Positions 36,118 through 44,425 of a stretch of DNA of 64,000 bases are shown here, piece after piece. The notes under the pieces are model-generated. The model was not told the origin of the DNA and did not search any database. It saw only the letters and a list, made by a program, of their open reading frames with translations. Position 1 is the first letter of the stretch. Every line of letters starts with the position of its first letter. Both the position numbers and the translations under genes were made by a program. The DNA comes from Paenibacillus swuensis (GTDB lineage: Bacteria; Bacillota; Bacilli; Paenibacillales; DY6), in assembly GCF_001644605.1 (NCBI RefSeq), contig NZ_CP011388.1, positions 1,202,501-1,266,500 on the forward strand, given 5' to 3'.

Positions 36118-36501
36118 ATGAAATGGGTAACACGTATTGTTCAAGGATTAATCGCATTGGCCTTCATCATGTCCGGATTCCTCAAATTGGCCGGTGACGC
36201 CATGCAGGTCAAGTCGTTCACCGAAGACTACAATTACGGACTCACGATGATGTACCTTGTGGGCGCTGTGGAAGTGCTGGCGGGCATCGGACTCATCATC
36301 GGATACTGGAAGCCCCGCATCGCGGTCTACTCCGCAATTGTTGTGGCAATCATCATGGCGGGAGCGGTATTCTCCATTCTGAGCGCCGGTCAAGGCTTGG
36401 GATTAGCCATGGTGCCTTTGATATTCCTGTTGCTGGCCATACTTGTAGCTGTCCGATATTCGAAAGAACCAACACGCAACGGAACGACTCTAACCCGTTA
36501 A
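36118..36501 (+). CDS. DoxX-family membrane protein
   Basis: The 127-aa protein has four predicted transmembrane helices and the DoxX pattern (IALAFIMSGFLKLAGD, GAVEVLAGIGLIIGYW). DoxX proteins are often induced by thiol or quinone stress; the molecular role is unknown. It is divergent from the HxlR regulator, a frequent pairing for YodB-like control. AGAGG lies about 11 nt before the ATG. Confidence 0.9.
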   Translation: MKWVTRIVQGLIALAFIMSGFLKLAGDAMQVKSFTEDYNYGLTMMYLVGAVEVLAGIGLIIGYWKPRIAVYSAIVVAIIMAGAVFSILSAGQGLGLAMVPLIFLLLAILVAVRYSKEPTRNGTTLTR

Positions 36502-36548
36502 CCGAAGAACAACCTGCAAATACACTTCGAATTAGGAAGGAAATATAA

Positions 36549-36635
36549 ATGCCTGGTTTTAACGAAATGGAGCCCCATAGTAACACTTCACAATATGAAG
36601 TGTTACTATGGGGCTTTCTCTTGCCAGATCGTTAG
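36549..36635 (+). CDS. Doubtful 28-aa open frame read through the doxX terminator
   Basis: ATG at 36549 with GGAAGGAAA upstream opens 28 codons (MPGFNEMEPHSNTSQYEVLL and on to a TAG). It runs through the perfect 20-bp terminator stem, so the codons are dictated by the hairpin. Probably not a gene; recorded because of the good ribosome site. Confidence 0.15.
   Translation: MPGFNEMEPHSNTSQYEVLLWGFLLPDR
36571..36619 (+). terminator. Very strong terminator after doxX
   Basis: A perfect 20-bp stem, 36571-36590 with 36596-36615, 5-nt loop, is followed by TTCTC. Confidence 0.8.
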
Positions 36636-36841
36636 GCCGTCCCATTATAATAGAGGGATCCGGTTTGGAAAGGCGGCGCTGTTGTGCTGGAAATTATATT
36701 GCACGGAGTGATATTGGGGTTTGGATTTATTTTGTCATCTGGGCCGTCGCCGTGTATATGGGATTCCAAATTTTTGTTTAAAATTGCTAGTTTTAGGGTT
36801 AAATAGAGAGGAAGTGAAAACCCGAGGAGGTTGGACGATTC
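36620..36841. other. Intergenic region before the manganese catalase gene
   Basis: About 220 bp. A GTG-initiated 40-codon hydrophobic frame at about 36682 (LEIILHGVILGFGFILSS) has no good ribosome site and is not called. No promoter was assigned. Confidence 0.4.
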
Positions 36842-37744
36842 ATGTTTACACGTATGGATGAGATTATGATCGAAATTCCGGAAGTCAACAAACCGGATCC
36901 GAATGGCGCTGCGGCGGTACAAGAACTGCTGGGCGGGAAATTCGGGGAAATGTCAACGTTAAACAATTACCTCTATCAATCTTTTAATTTCCGTTCCAAA
37001 GAGAAACTGAAACCTTTCTACGACCTGGTGATGAGCATCACGGCGGAAGAGCTGGGTCATGTGGAACTCGTGTCGCATGCCATCAACAAGTGTTTGAGAG
37101 GTTCATCTGAATATAAAGAACCGGACAAGACTCCGTTGGAGACGGTTAAGGATGCGCGTCTGTCCTATCATTATCTGGCCGGAGCGCAAGGCGCCATGCC
37201 GTTCGATTCCATGGGCAATCCTTGGACAGGGGCCAATGTATTTAACAGCGGCAACCTTGTGGAAGACTTGCTTCATAACTTCTTCCTGGAGTGCGGTGCC
37301 CGTACCCACAAGATGAAAGTATACGAGATGACGGATCATCCTGCCGCTCGTGAGGTTGTCGGCTTCCTGCTGGTACGCGGCGGCGTTCACGTTGTGGCCT
37401 ATGCGAAGGCGCTGGAAATTGCCACAGGCGTCAATGTGACGAAGCTTGTGCCGATTCCTAACCTGAGCAACAAGCAATTTAACGAATCCCGCAAGTACGA
37501 GGATAAGGGCGTACATACGAAGCTCTATACTTGGAGCCAGAAGGATTTCAGCGCGATCGATCAAATCTGGAAGGGTACTCACCCGGAAGACGGTCTTGAG
37601 CTGGAAGTAATCCAAGGCGCGCCTAAAGGCTTTCCGATTCCGGAAGCGCCCCCTGTCGAAGAAGAATTCGCGCCGGGCATCTCAGCGGAAGACTTTAAGG
37701 CGATTGCGAAGCGGTTGAAGATGGCGGGTAATATTTCGGATTAA
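36842..37744 (+). CDS. Manganese catalase family protein
   Basis: The 300-aa protein belongs to the di-manganese catalases, close to the CotJC/YjqC spore-associated group. The four-helix bundle supplies the metal ligands: GEMSTLNNYLYQSFNF, ITAEELGHVELV, and the later ECGARTHKMKVYEMTDHP with EVVGFLLVRGGVHVVAYAKAL (last two in part). It converts hydrogen peroxide to water and oxygen. GAGGAGG precedes the ATG. It is monocistronic and followed by a terminator. Confidence 0.93.
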   Translation: MFTRMDEIMIEIPEVNKPDPNGAAAVQELLGGKFGEMSTLNNYLYQSFNFRSKEKLKPFYDLVMSITAEELGHVELVSHAINKCLRGSSEYKEPDKTPLETVKDARLSYHYLAGAQGAMPFDSMGNPWTGANVFNSGNLVEDLLHNFFLECGARTHKMKVYEMTDHPAAREVVGFLLVRGGVHVVAYAKALEIATGVNVTKLVPIPNLSNKQFNESRKYEDKGVHTKLYTWSQKDFSAIDQIWKGTHPEDGLELEVIQGAPKGFPIPEAPPVEEEFAPGISAEDFKAIAKRLKMAGNISD

Positions 37745-37759
37745 AATATTCAAGAAGAA

Positions 37760-37786
37760 GACGACCCCGTGATCGGGGTCGTATTT
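37760..37786 (+). terminator. Terminator of the manganese catalase gene
   Basis: ACGACCCCG (37761-37769) pairs with CGGGGTCGT (37774-37782), then ATTTG. Confidence 0.8.
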
Positions 37787-37816
37787 GTGGTTCCATAGAT
37801 CTTTAGTGTAAACTAA

Positions 37817-38248
37817 CTAATCCGATGAAGCTACACCCACGAAGCTTTCCGGACCTACCCGAGTAGGAATGACCGCAAGACCTCCGGGAATGCTTACAAA
37901 TGCCTGATAGATAAAGAATCCCGGAGCTGGAGGAACGTCCGCTGCAACCGCAGTCATTACACTTGTTGTAAGCAATAGGGTTCCGACAGGAATCGTCTGG
38001 GTTGCGGAATAGATTAAAATCGCATCTTCATCCACATTTCTGAATATTGTAATCGTAACCGGCACCAGAACAGCTACCACTGCGCTTAATGTGACGGTAG
38101 CGGTGAGCTCCACCCGCGGATTAGCGCCTGACAATGTCATATCCAGACCCAAAGTTCCGAATAATGCAGGTGTTGTGCTCGCCGGAATAGAAATGGAACT
38201 CGCATAACTCGCATTTTGTGAAATCTGAGTGTCTAGTATAATCCCCAT
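37817..38248 (-). CDS. Unknown 143-aa protein, candidate spore surface component
   Basis: The product (starting MGIILDTQISQNASYASS) is rich in Ala, Val, Thr, Ser and Pro with alternating hydrophobic residues typical of all-beta folds, and has no signal peptide or membrane helix. I do not recognise the family. It resembles in composition the C-terminal jelly-roll modules of exosporium proteins. The start at 38248 has AGGAGG 9 nt upstream, and a sigma-K-like promoter precedes it, so expression in the late mother cell is inferred. It lies divergent from the GH116 gene. Confidence 0.6.
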   Translation of the reverse strand: MGIILDTQISQNASYASSISIPASTTPALFGTLGLDMTLSGANPRVELTATVTLSAVVAVLVPVTITIFRNVDEDAILIYSATQTIPVGTLLLTTSVMTAVAADVPPAPGFFIYQAFVSIPGGLAVIPTRVGPESFVGVASSD

Positions 38249-38277
38249 GTATAAATACCTCCTAACTAATCTACTAT

Positions 38278-38304
38278 TACTATATGAAATGTGAAGTATA
38301 TCGT
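38278..38304 (-). promoter_or_regulatory. Candidate sigma-K promoter
   Basis: On the minus strand CATATAGTA (38278-38286) matches the -10 pattern CATANNNTA, with AC (38303-38304) 16 bp upstream as the short -35. It places the start about 20 nt before the 38248 ATG. Confidence 0.55.
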
Positions 38305-38357
38305 TCTGGTTCATAGTGGAAGTTTTATAGAATAAAGGTGAAAAGAGGATTTGTGTT

Positions 38358-40964
38358 ATGGGAAACGTTTATACTGGGAGCCAAACAAGGGAAATTTCAT
38401 TCCCTCTGGGCGGCATCGGAACCGGAAGCATAGGCTTTGCCGGCAATGGTCGACTGATGGATTGGGAAATATTCAATTCGCCCAACAAGCGGAGCTTCAA
38501 TGGTTATAGCCATTTCGCCGTCAAGGCGGAAGCGGCAGGACAGTTGCTAGACGCTCGCGTGCTCAACGGGGATTTTCCTTCACCGTATATGGGGCAGCCG
38601 GTGCGGGGAGGGCCTCTGCATAGCGGATACGGTTACGGTCCGGAGAATAATACGATGGCGGGAATGCCTCATTTCCGCACACACTCCTTCCAGGGCGAAT
38701 TCCCGCTGGCAAGCATGGCGTTTACAGATGAACATTTTCCCGGCACGGTTCATCTGAAAGCTTTGAATCCTTTTATTCCGCTAAACGACAAGGATTCCAG
38801 CTTGCCCTGCGCTATGTTCGAGGTTGAATTTCACAACCCGCTCAATTATGAAATCACGTACACGGCAGCCTTAACAGCGTCCAATCCGAAGGCTGGCGAG
38901 CGCGTTGTAAATCGGTATTCCAAAGATCGTTCCGTGCATCTCCTCAAATTCGGTACCGCGTCTTACGAAAGCTCCGACCCTTTATTCGGGGATTTAACCA
39001 TAGCTACTGACGCTAGTACTGTGAGCTACCATGAGTTCTGGTATCGAGGCGGTTGGTGTGACAACCTGGAGATGTACTGGCGGGATTTCGCGAAAGCCGG
39101 TCCGCTCACAAACCGGCATTATGATTCCGAGCTGCCTCCCCACTCCAGGCACAAGGACAACGGCACTCTGGCTGCCCATATAACGATCCCTCCAGGCGGT
39201 AAAGGACGAATTCGTTTCGTACTGGCATGGCATTTCCCTAACGTATACAACTCTTGGAATCCTGAACCGGGAGAGCGAACCGTTTGGAGAAACTATTACG
39301 CCACGCAATACGCGGATTCGGCGGCCGTAGCGATTTACACCTTCACGCATTGGGACCGGTTGCTCGGGGATACGGAGCTGTTTCGTGATGCGCTGTTCAA
39401 CTCCACTTTACCGGAGGAAGTTATTGAGGCGGTGTCCGCAAATCTATCCGTGTTAAATTCGGCAACTTGCCTGCGTCTAACGGATGGGTCTTTCTACGCT
39501 TTCGAAGGGTGCATAGAGGACGTCGGCTCCTGCGAAGGTTCCTGTACGCATGTCTGGAATTATGCATATGCCTTGCCCTTCTTGTTTCCTTCCCTCGAGC
39601 GTTCCATGCGCGATCTGGATTTCCGCTATAATCGCAGAGCCGACGGAGGCATGGCATTCAGGCTCATGCTCCCTCCCGGTCGGGATTCAGAGCCATTCCG
39701 GGCTTGCGTGGACGGGCAAATGGGAGGCATCATCAAGGCTTACCGCGATTGGAAAATCTCTGGTAACGACGATTGGTTGCGCAGTAACTGGGCTGCGATC
39801 AGCAGTTCTTTGGAATTTGCCTGGAGCCCGGACAATCCGGATCTTTGGGATGCGGACCGAGACGGCGTCATTGACGGGCGCCAGCATCATACACTGGATA
39901 TGGAGCTCTTTGGTCCCAACGCCTGGCTGAACGGATTCTACTTAGCCGCTTTGAAAGCCGCCTCGGCGATGGCTTCCCACCTTAACGATGCGGCCAAAGC
40001 GGCCGATTACGGCGAACTGTTTCGGAGAGGAAAAACCTGGACGGATCAACATCTGTTCAACGGCCGCTACTACGGGCAAAAAATAAATTTAAACGATCGC
40101 CGTTGGTTGGAACGTTATGACAAAGGCGATTCGTTATTTGGAGAGGACGCGACGGCCGCCTACTGGAATGAAGAAGTCGGTGAAATCAAATATCAAATCG
40201 GTGAAGGCTGCGGCATCGATCAAGTCGTCGCCCAATGGCATGCGAATCTCTGCGGATTAGGCGAAATCTTTGACCGGGACCAGACGAGAAGCGCGCTGAA
40301 ACAGCTCTATCTCCATAATTTTAAAGCGAATATGCGCGAGGAAGCGAATGCCTGGCGATTGTTCTCGCTTAACGATGAAGGCGGTCTGGTTATCTGCTCA
40401 TGGCCGGAGGGCAGCGTTCGTCCCGCTGTTCCGCTGACGTATGCTTCGGAGACAATGACGGGATTTGAATATCAGGCGGCCAGCCATATGATTCAGGAAG
40501 GGATGCTGGAGGAAGGCCTCCGGATCGTTCGTGCCGTTCGCGAGCGCTATGACGGGGAGAAGCGTAATCCATGGAACGAGATGGAGTGCGGCAGCAACTA
40601 TGCCCGCGCGATGGCCAGTTATGCTTTATTGCTTGCCTATAGCGGATTTTCATTCGATATGACAAAAGGCGAAATCGGCTTCCGTCCGGTCATTCAACCC
40701 TCAGAAGGATTTCGGACATTCTGGTCGGTCGACGGCGCATGGGGAACGTTCGAGCTATCGGAATCCTCGGGTGCGTTAAAGGTAGCCGCAGGAAGTCTTA
40801 CATTAACGAAGCTAGGTTTGCCAGAATCATGGACCGGCCCGAAATTGGCGGCTTCCCTGGAAGGGCATACCCTACACCTGATCCGTAAAGAAGAAGGTGG
40901 TATACGTTTTGCTGGACCCATTACTATATGTACAGATCAAGCGCTGATGTGGACGCAAGATTGA
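38358..40964 (+). CDS. GH116 glycosidase (GBA2-like beta-glucosidase/xylosidase)
   Basis: The 868-aa enzyme is a GH116 member. The N-terminal beta-sandwich opens with ISFPLGGIGTGSIGFAGNGRL, and the C-terminal (alpha/alpha)6 barrel has the likely nucleophile Glu383 in FYAFEGC and the acid/base Asp514 in HHTLDMELFGPNAW. CTHVWNYAYALPFLFP is also family typical. There is no signal peptide, so it should hydrolyse imported beta-glucosides or xylosides in the cytoplasm. AGAGGA precedes the ATG. It is monocistronic, with no clear terminator. Exact sugar specificity is not predictable. Confidence 0.93.
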   Translation: MGNVYTGSQTREISFPLGGIGTGSIGFAGNGRLMDWEIFNSPNKRSFNGYSHFAVKAEAAGQLLDARVLNGDFPSPYMGQPVRGGPLHSGYGYGPENNTMAGMPHFRTHSFQGEFPLASMAFTDEHFPGTVHLKALNPFIPLNDKDSSLPCAMFEVEFHNPLNYEITYTAALTASNPKAGERVVNRYSKDRSVHLLKFGTASYESSDPLFGDLTIATDASTVSYHEFWYRGGWCDNLEMYWRDFAKAGPLTNRHYDSELPPHSRHKDNGTLAAHITIPPGGKGRIRFVLAWHFPNVYNSWNPEPGERTVWRNYYATQYADSAAVAIYTFTHWDRLLGDTELFRDALFNSTLPEEVIEAVSANLSVLNSATCLRLTDGSFYAFEGCIEDVGSCEGSCTHVWNYAYALPFLFPSLERSMRDLDFRYNRRADGGMAFRLMLPPGRDSEPFRACVDGQMGGIIKAYRDWKISGNDDWLRSNWAAISSSLEFAWSPDNPDLWDADRDGVIDGRQHHTLDMELFGPNAWLNGFYLAALKAASAMASHLNDAAKAADYGELFRRGKTWTDQHLFNGRYYGQKINLNDRRWLERYDKGDSLFGEDATAAYWNEEVGEIKYQIGEGCGIDQVVAQWHANLCGLGEIFDRDQTRSALKQLYLHNFKANMREEANAWRLFSLNDEGGLVICSWPEGSVRPAVPLTYASETMTGFEYQAASHMIQEGMLEEGLRIVRAVRERYDGEKRNPWNEMECGSNYARAMASYALLLAYSGFSFDMTKGEIGFRPVIQPSEGFRTFWSVDGAWGTFELSESSGALKVAAGSLTLTKLGLPESWTGPKLAASLEGHTLHLIRKEEGGIRFAGPITICTDQALMWTQD

Positions 40965-41203
40965 GCGAAGGCTACCCTATTTTATTGATTAGGCAAAAGA
41001 AGACTTCGTTGTTCGAGAATTTTTAACGAATCCTGCGAGCGCTTAGAGCTATAAATGAGCTCATATGGAATTCTAACGAACCCGGCTGACGCTTAGGCGA
41101 CGCAAAGACCTATAAATCAGGACCATATGCCGGCTAAGCGTATTTACGGTTCGTTAGATTGTTAAAGCAGTTATTTCGCGCGGCTAAGAGTTACCAGGAT
41201 TCG
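40965..41203. repeat. Cluster of CTAACGAAC palindromic repeats
   Basis: Two direct modules, TTAACGAATCCTGCGAGCGC at 41033 and CTAACGAACCCGGCTGACGC at 41073, each run to GCTTAG and then CTATAAAT..CATATG. Two inverted modules follow (CTAAGCGTATTTACGGTTCG at 41134 to GTTAG, and CTAAGAG...ATTCGTTAG ending at 41208). The modules match those inside the 258-bp repeats at the left end. The last module overlaps the 3' end of the next gene slightly. Confidence 0.75.
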
Positions 41204-43117
41204 TTAGAAGTCCCGTTGTTTCCGCATCTCCTTCTGCACTTGCCGCAACGCCTTCTTCGACCCGCGCTCCATATCGTGCTGGAATTTCCGGTCCTTATAG
41301 CTCGTGAACAGCGTGTTCAGGTCATAGCCTGCCGGGTACAACTCGCTTGCCCGCAGTTCCAGGCGAATCCGCTTGGCATGCACCTCCACGAGCTGCCCTT
41401 CATGCAGCACCGTCAGGTGGTTGAAGCTGTCTCGGCCCTTGTAGACAATCGCGGTTTCGTCCAGCTCCAACAATCGTACCCGGTCGCCCATCCCGTACTC
41501 CTCCAGCACAGCTTCCGATTCATTCTGCAGCGCCTCTGTCGGCTTCTTCACCACTTTGCTGTCATGCAGACGCTCCAGCCGATAATCCTTGCTCTCCATA
41601 TACAACTTCGCCCGCTCTAAAACCGCCTCCTTCAACTCCATCCGCTTCGAAATCCACAGCGCGTTGCTCTCGCCCGATTGCCCGATCAACAGCTTATATT
41701 GCGGCTCCAACGTCTCGTTATCGAAGGCCATGGCCGCGTTCATGAAGTCCGGATGCCGTTCCGAGAATTCCTTAATCTCGCCGTAATGCGTGGTCGCAAC
41801 CGTCATACAGCCCATATGGTAAAACTCTTCCAGAATCGCGATAGCCAACGCCGCGCCCTCATTGGGTTCCGTTCCGCTGCCGATTTCATCGAACAACAGC
41901 AACGTATTCCGATTTGCTTGGCGCATAATCTCAGCTATATTCTTCATATGGGACGAAAAGGTGCTAAGCGCATTCTCCAAACTCTGATTATCTCCGATAT
42001 CTACGAATATACGATCAAACACAGCTACTTTGGTGGACGCATCCCCCGCGATGTGGAATCCGGACATCACCGCGAGCGCGATTAGCCCAATCGTCTTCAA
42101 CACCACCGTCTTGCCCCCTGCGTTCGGACCGGTAATGACCAGACTGCGATAACTCTCCCCAATGGCAAAATCCAGCGGAACCGCGCTTCCAGACAGCAAC
42201 GGATGTCTGCAACGGACCAGCTTCGTTACGCCATGGTCGTTCACATTCGGCGCGATCCCGTCCATGCTTTTACTAAACTTCCCTTTGGCAAAAATCATAT
42301 CGTACAAGCTGATCAGATCAATATTAACCGTCATCGGCTGGGCCTGGTTCGCGACTAAATCCGACAGCGCCGACAGAATCTGAAGCTCCTCCATCCCTTC
42401 CTCCGCCTTGAGACCGGACAGCTCGGCATTATATTTGGCCACGGATAGCGGCTCAATAAACACGGTCGATCCCTTGGAAGACATTTCGACAATCGTTCCG
42501 GCCACTTGATGCTTATAGGCGGCTTTGATGGGGATGGTGAAACGATCATTTTTTCGGCTGACAAAAAACTCCTGAATAACCTCCTTGTTCGCGCTGTTCT
42601 TCATAAATTTCTGCAGCTGCTCCTCAATCTTCGCCTCGGTGATATCGATATGCTTGCGAATCCGCTTCAGCTCTTTGCTGGCCCCAGAATCCACCCGATT
42701 TCCTTTAATGGCATGGTGAATGGCATCTTCAATGTCCGGAAAATCAGCCATAGAATAGGCATAAGCACTCAACTTTGGAGCGTAAAATTCCTTCTCAGTC
42801 ATGAACTTCTTCACTTTACGGCATCCCCGCAGGAAATCCGCAATGGCGATCAGTTCGGACGGATCCAGCACCATCCCTTTGTCCAGCTTCTCCATCATGG
42901 ATTCGATGTTCGAGATGCCCAGCAGCGGCACATGCCCCTCGGTATCCAGAATCGCGCGGGCCTCCGATGTTTCATGGAGACGTTGCTTCACCACTTTGAG
43001 ATTGGAGCTCGGTTCCAGCTGATCGATCAACCTTTTGCCCAGACTGCTTACGCAATAGCTTTGGACAAGCGCCTTCAGTTCGTTATATTGTAATTTGTCC
43101 TTTGTACTTGGATTCAT
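41204..43117 (-). CDS. MutS2-type ATPase lacking the Smr nuclease domain
   Basis: The 637-aa protein is a MutS2-family ATPase: clamp and lever helices, then Walker A GPNAGGKT (330-337), Walker B LLLFDEIGSGTEP (Asp410-Glu411) and the signature THYGEIKEF. It continues into a KOW-like segment (GMGDRVRLLELDETAIV) but ends in a basic tail without the Smr domain that gives canonical MutS2 (about 785 aa) its nuclease activity. It is therefore a shortened paralogue, perhaps acting in ribosome rescue or recombination control without cutting. AGGAG lies 11 nt from the ATG; an intrinsic terminator lies 36 nt upstream of the start. Confidence 0.88.
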   Translation of the reverse strand: MNPSTKDKLQYNELKALVQSYCVSSLGKRLIDQLEPSSNLKVVKQRLHETSEARAILDTEGHVPLLGISNIESMMEKLDKGMVLDPSELIAIADFLRGCRKVKKFMTEKEFYAPKLSAYAYSMADFPDIEDAIHHAIKGNRVDSGASKELKRIRKHIDITEAKIEEQLQKFMKNSANKEVIQEFFVSRKNDRFTIPIKAAYKHQVAGTIVEMSSKGSTVFIEPLSVAKYNAELSGLKAEEGMEELQILSALSDLVANQAQPMTVNIDLISLYDMIFAKGKFSKSMDGIAPNVNDHGVTKLVRCRHPLLSGSAVPLDFAIGESYRSLVITGPNAGGKTVVLKTIGLIALAVMSGFHIAGDASTKVAVFDRIFVDIGDNQSLENALSTFSSHMKNIAEIMRQANRNTLLLFDEIGSGTEPNEGAALAIAILEEFYHMGCMTVATTHYGEIKEFSERHPDFMNAAMAFDNETLEPQYKLLIGQSGESNALWISKRMELKEAVLERAKLYMESKDYRLERLHDSKVVKKPTEALQNESEAVLEEYGMGDRVRLLELDETAIVYKGRDSFNHLTVLHEGQLVEVHAKRIRLELRASELYPAGYDLNTLFTSYKDRKFQHDMERGSKKALRQVQKEMRKQRDF

Positions 43118-43152
43118 CTATGCATTCTCCTCTTTTATGACCAAAATAAACG

Positions 43153-43180
43153 CAAAAAAAGCTGCAGGAAACCCGCAGCT
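43153..43180 (-). terminator. Intrinsic terminator in the mutS2-like leader
   Basis: AGCTGCAGG (43160-43168) and CCCGCAGCT (43172-43180) form a 9-bp stem with a 3-nt loop; TTTTTTT follows on the minus strand. Only 36 nt separate it from the mutS2-like ATG. Confidence 0.88.
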
Positions 43181-43193
43181 CATTACACTCCAT

Positions 43194-43310
43194 TTACATG
43201 ACGGTATAGATAGAGAAAGCCAGCCGCCGACGGTGGACAAAGGTCCTTCGCCTCGGTATACTTCCTCTGTTTGAGTCATGTTTTATGATGTATTTCGCAG
43301 GGTTCTTCAT
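43194..43310 (-). CDS. Possible 38-aa basic small protein or attenuator leader peptide
   Basis: An open frame MKNPAKYIIKHDSNRGSIPR and on (Arg-rich, 38 codons) ends 14 nt before the terminator above. A promoter-like TTCAAC-N17-TAATAA lies upstream at about 43387-43415. No clear ribosome site precedes the ATG. The DNA in this stretch can also fold (GGAC..GTCC inside CCGA..TCGG), so it may instead be a structured RNA leader of the mutS2-like gene. Confidence 0.3.
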   Translation of the reverse strand: MKNPAKYIIKHDSNRGSIPRRRTFVHRRRLAFSIYTVM

Positions 43311-43515
43311 GGGTAACTTAAATAAATCTACGATATAGGCTTTTTTTGCATACGTAAATAAAATCCGCTTCGCCTATAGTCTAGAATTATTATTTCTTAA
43401 GTTATACCTGTTGAAAACCTGCTACACTCATAAAACACCTCGTAGGGAATGTGTCTTGCATTGAAATCTGATGATGTAAGTTAGGATAACCCATCCCGCG
43501 CGGGAAGTAAAGTGT
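43311..43515. other. Intergenic region upstream of the mutS2-like leader
   Basis: Contains the inverted repeat TATAGGC/GCCTATA (43334-43340/43372-43378) and the palindrome CCCGCGCGGG near 43495-43504. No gene is visible. Confidence 0.5.
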
Positions 43516-43857
43516 CTACAGAACGCTGGCCGCCTCTCCGACCCAAGTAACCAGCTGCGCGGAATCGAATCTGTCCCCCTTACGCAACTTTAGCGTCTTC
43601 CGTTCCGGAGGACCGTCGAACATGCTTTCCGGCAACTCCAGTCCGGTTGCATTAAAGATGGTAAAGCTGACCGCATCCTTGGATGTCGAGATGACGGCGG
43701 CGTATTTACCATTTTTCAGAAAATGCGGCTTCTTATACTGAATGCGTTCCTGCACATCCGGTATGGCCCGGTGGACCAGCTCGCGTAAACTCGTTGACAG
43801 TTCCAGTTGCCAAGGTTCCTTTAGTGCTTCAATAAATTCGGTTACTTCGTTACTCAT
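43516..43857 (-). CDS. DUF1801-domain protein
   Basis: The 113-aa protein matches the DUF1801 (YdhG/YjdI-like) fold: IPDVQERIQYKKPHFLKNG followed by YAAVISTSKDAVSFTIFNA and the C-terminal LKLRKGDRFD. Function is unknown; relatives often neighbour VOC and YciI genes, as here. It lies 24 bp downstream of a VOC gene on the same strand and is probably co-transcribed. GGAGCG-like ribosome site precedes the ATG. Confidence 0.85.
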   Translation of the reverse strand: MSNEVTEFIEALKEPWQLELSTSLRELVHRAIPDVQERIQYKKPHFLKNGKYAAVISTSKDAVSFTIFNATGLELPESMFDGPPERKTLKLRKGDRFDSAQLVTWVGEAASVL

Positions 43858-43881
43858 ATTTAATACGCTCCTTTTACTCCG

Positions 43882-44304
43882 TTAGTTGGTTTGATTGGGA
43901 TTGCCTGTACTCGGCTGGGCAGTGATCATCCAAGATACGCCGTATTGATCCGAAAGCTCTCCATAGAGCATTCCCCAAGGCTGCAGTTCTAGAGGGTATT
44001 TCACATTGCCGCCAACCGCCAGCTTCGTGAAGGCTTCATTGGCTTCAGAATCTGTTTCGTACGTTACACTTAGTGAAATGCCGCGTCCTTGCGTAAACGG
44101 TTCAAATGAATCAGCCATGAGTAGTGAATTTCCTCCGGCAACAACCAGGCTCAAATGCATAACTTTGTCCTTAAACTCATGTTGTGCTCCCATTTGTTCG
44201 TGTGTCATGACGGACAGAATCTCTCCTCCGAGTGATTCTATGTAGAACTTGGCTTGCGCTCTTGCATCCTCTGACATAAGATAAGGGTTTACTTGTGCTC
44301 CCAT
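43882..44304 (-). CDS. VOC-family protein (PhnB/glyoxalase-like)
   Basis: The 140-aa product starting MGAQVNPYLMSEDARAQA is a PhnB-like VOC protein with the paired beta-alpha-beta-beta-beta modules (YIESLGGEILSVMTHEQMG; GGNVKYPLELQPWGMLYGEL; DQYGVSWMI). The metal ligands of true glyoxalases are not all evident, and the substrate is unknown. The start at 44304 matches the family N-terminus; longer in-frame starts exist at 44325 and 44385. It probably forms a unit with the DUF1801 gene. Confidence 0.87.
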   Translation of the reverse strand: MGAQVNPYLMSEDARAQAKFYIESLGGEILSVMTHEQMGAQHEFKDKVMHLSLVVAGGNSLLMADSFEPFTQGRGISLSVTYETDSEANEAFTKLAVGGNVKYPLELQPWGMLYGELSDQYGVSWMITAQPSTGNPNQTN

Positions 44305-44425
44305 ATTTCTCAACAACCTTTCCATTATGTTTTGTCCTACTAATAAATACGACGAATGACTACTGGTGAAATCGACAGAGGGCATAATATAAATCTATAT
44401 TTTTTTTCAAAATATTCTTAAAGCT

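Noticed and set aside
43153-43310. T-box or known riboswitch before the mutS2-like gene
   Set aside because: No T-box AGGGTGGNACCGCG motif and no match to the conserved cores of riboswitches I know.
43481-43495. Partial copy of the IS1595-like inverted repeat (GGATAACCCA)
   Set aside because: Only 10 bp match and no associated element.
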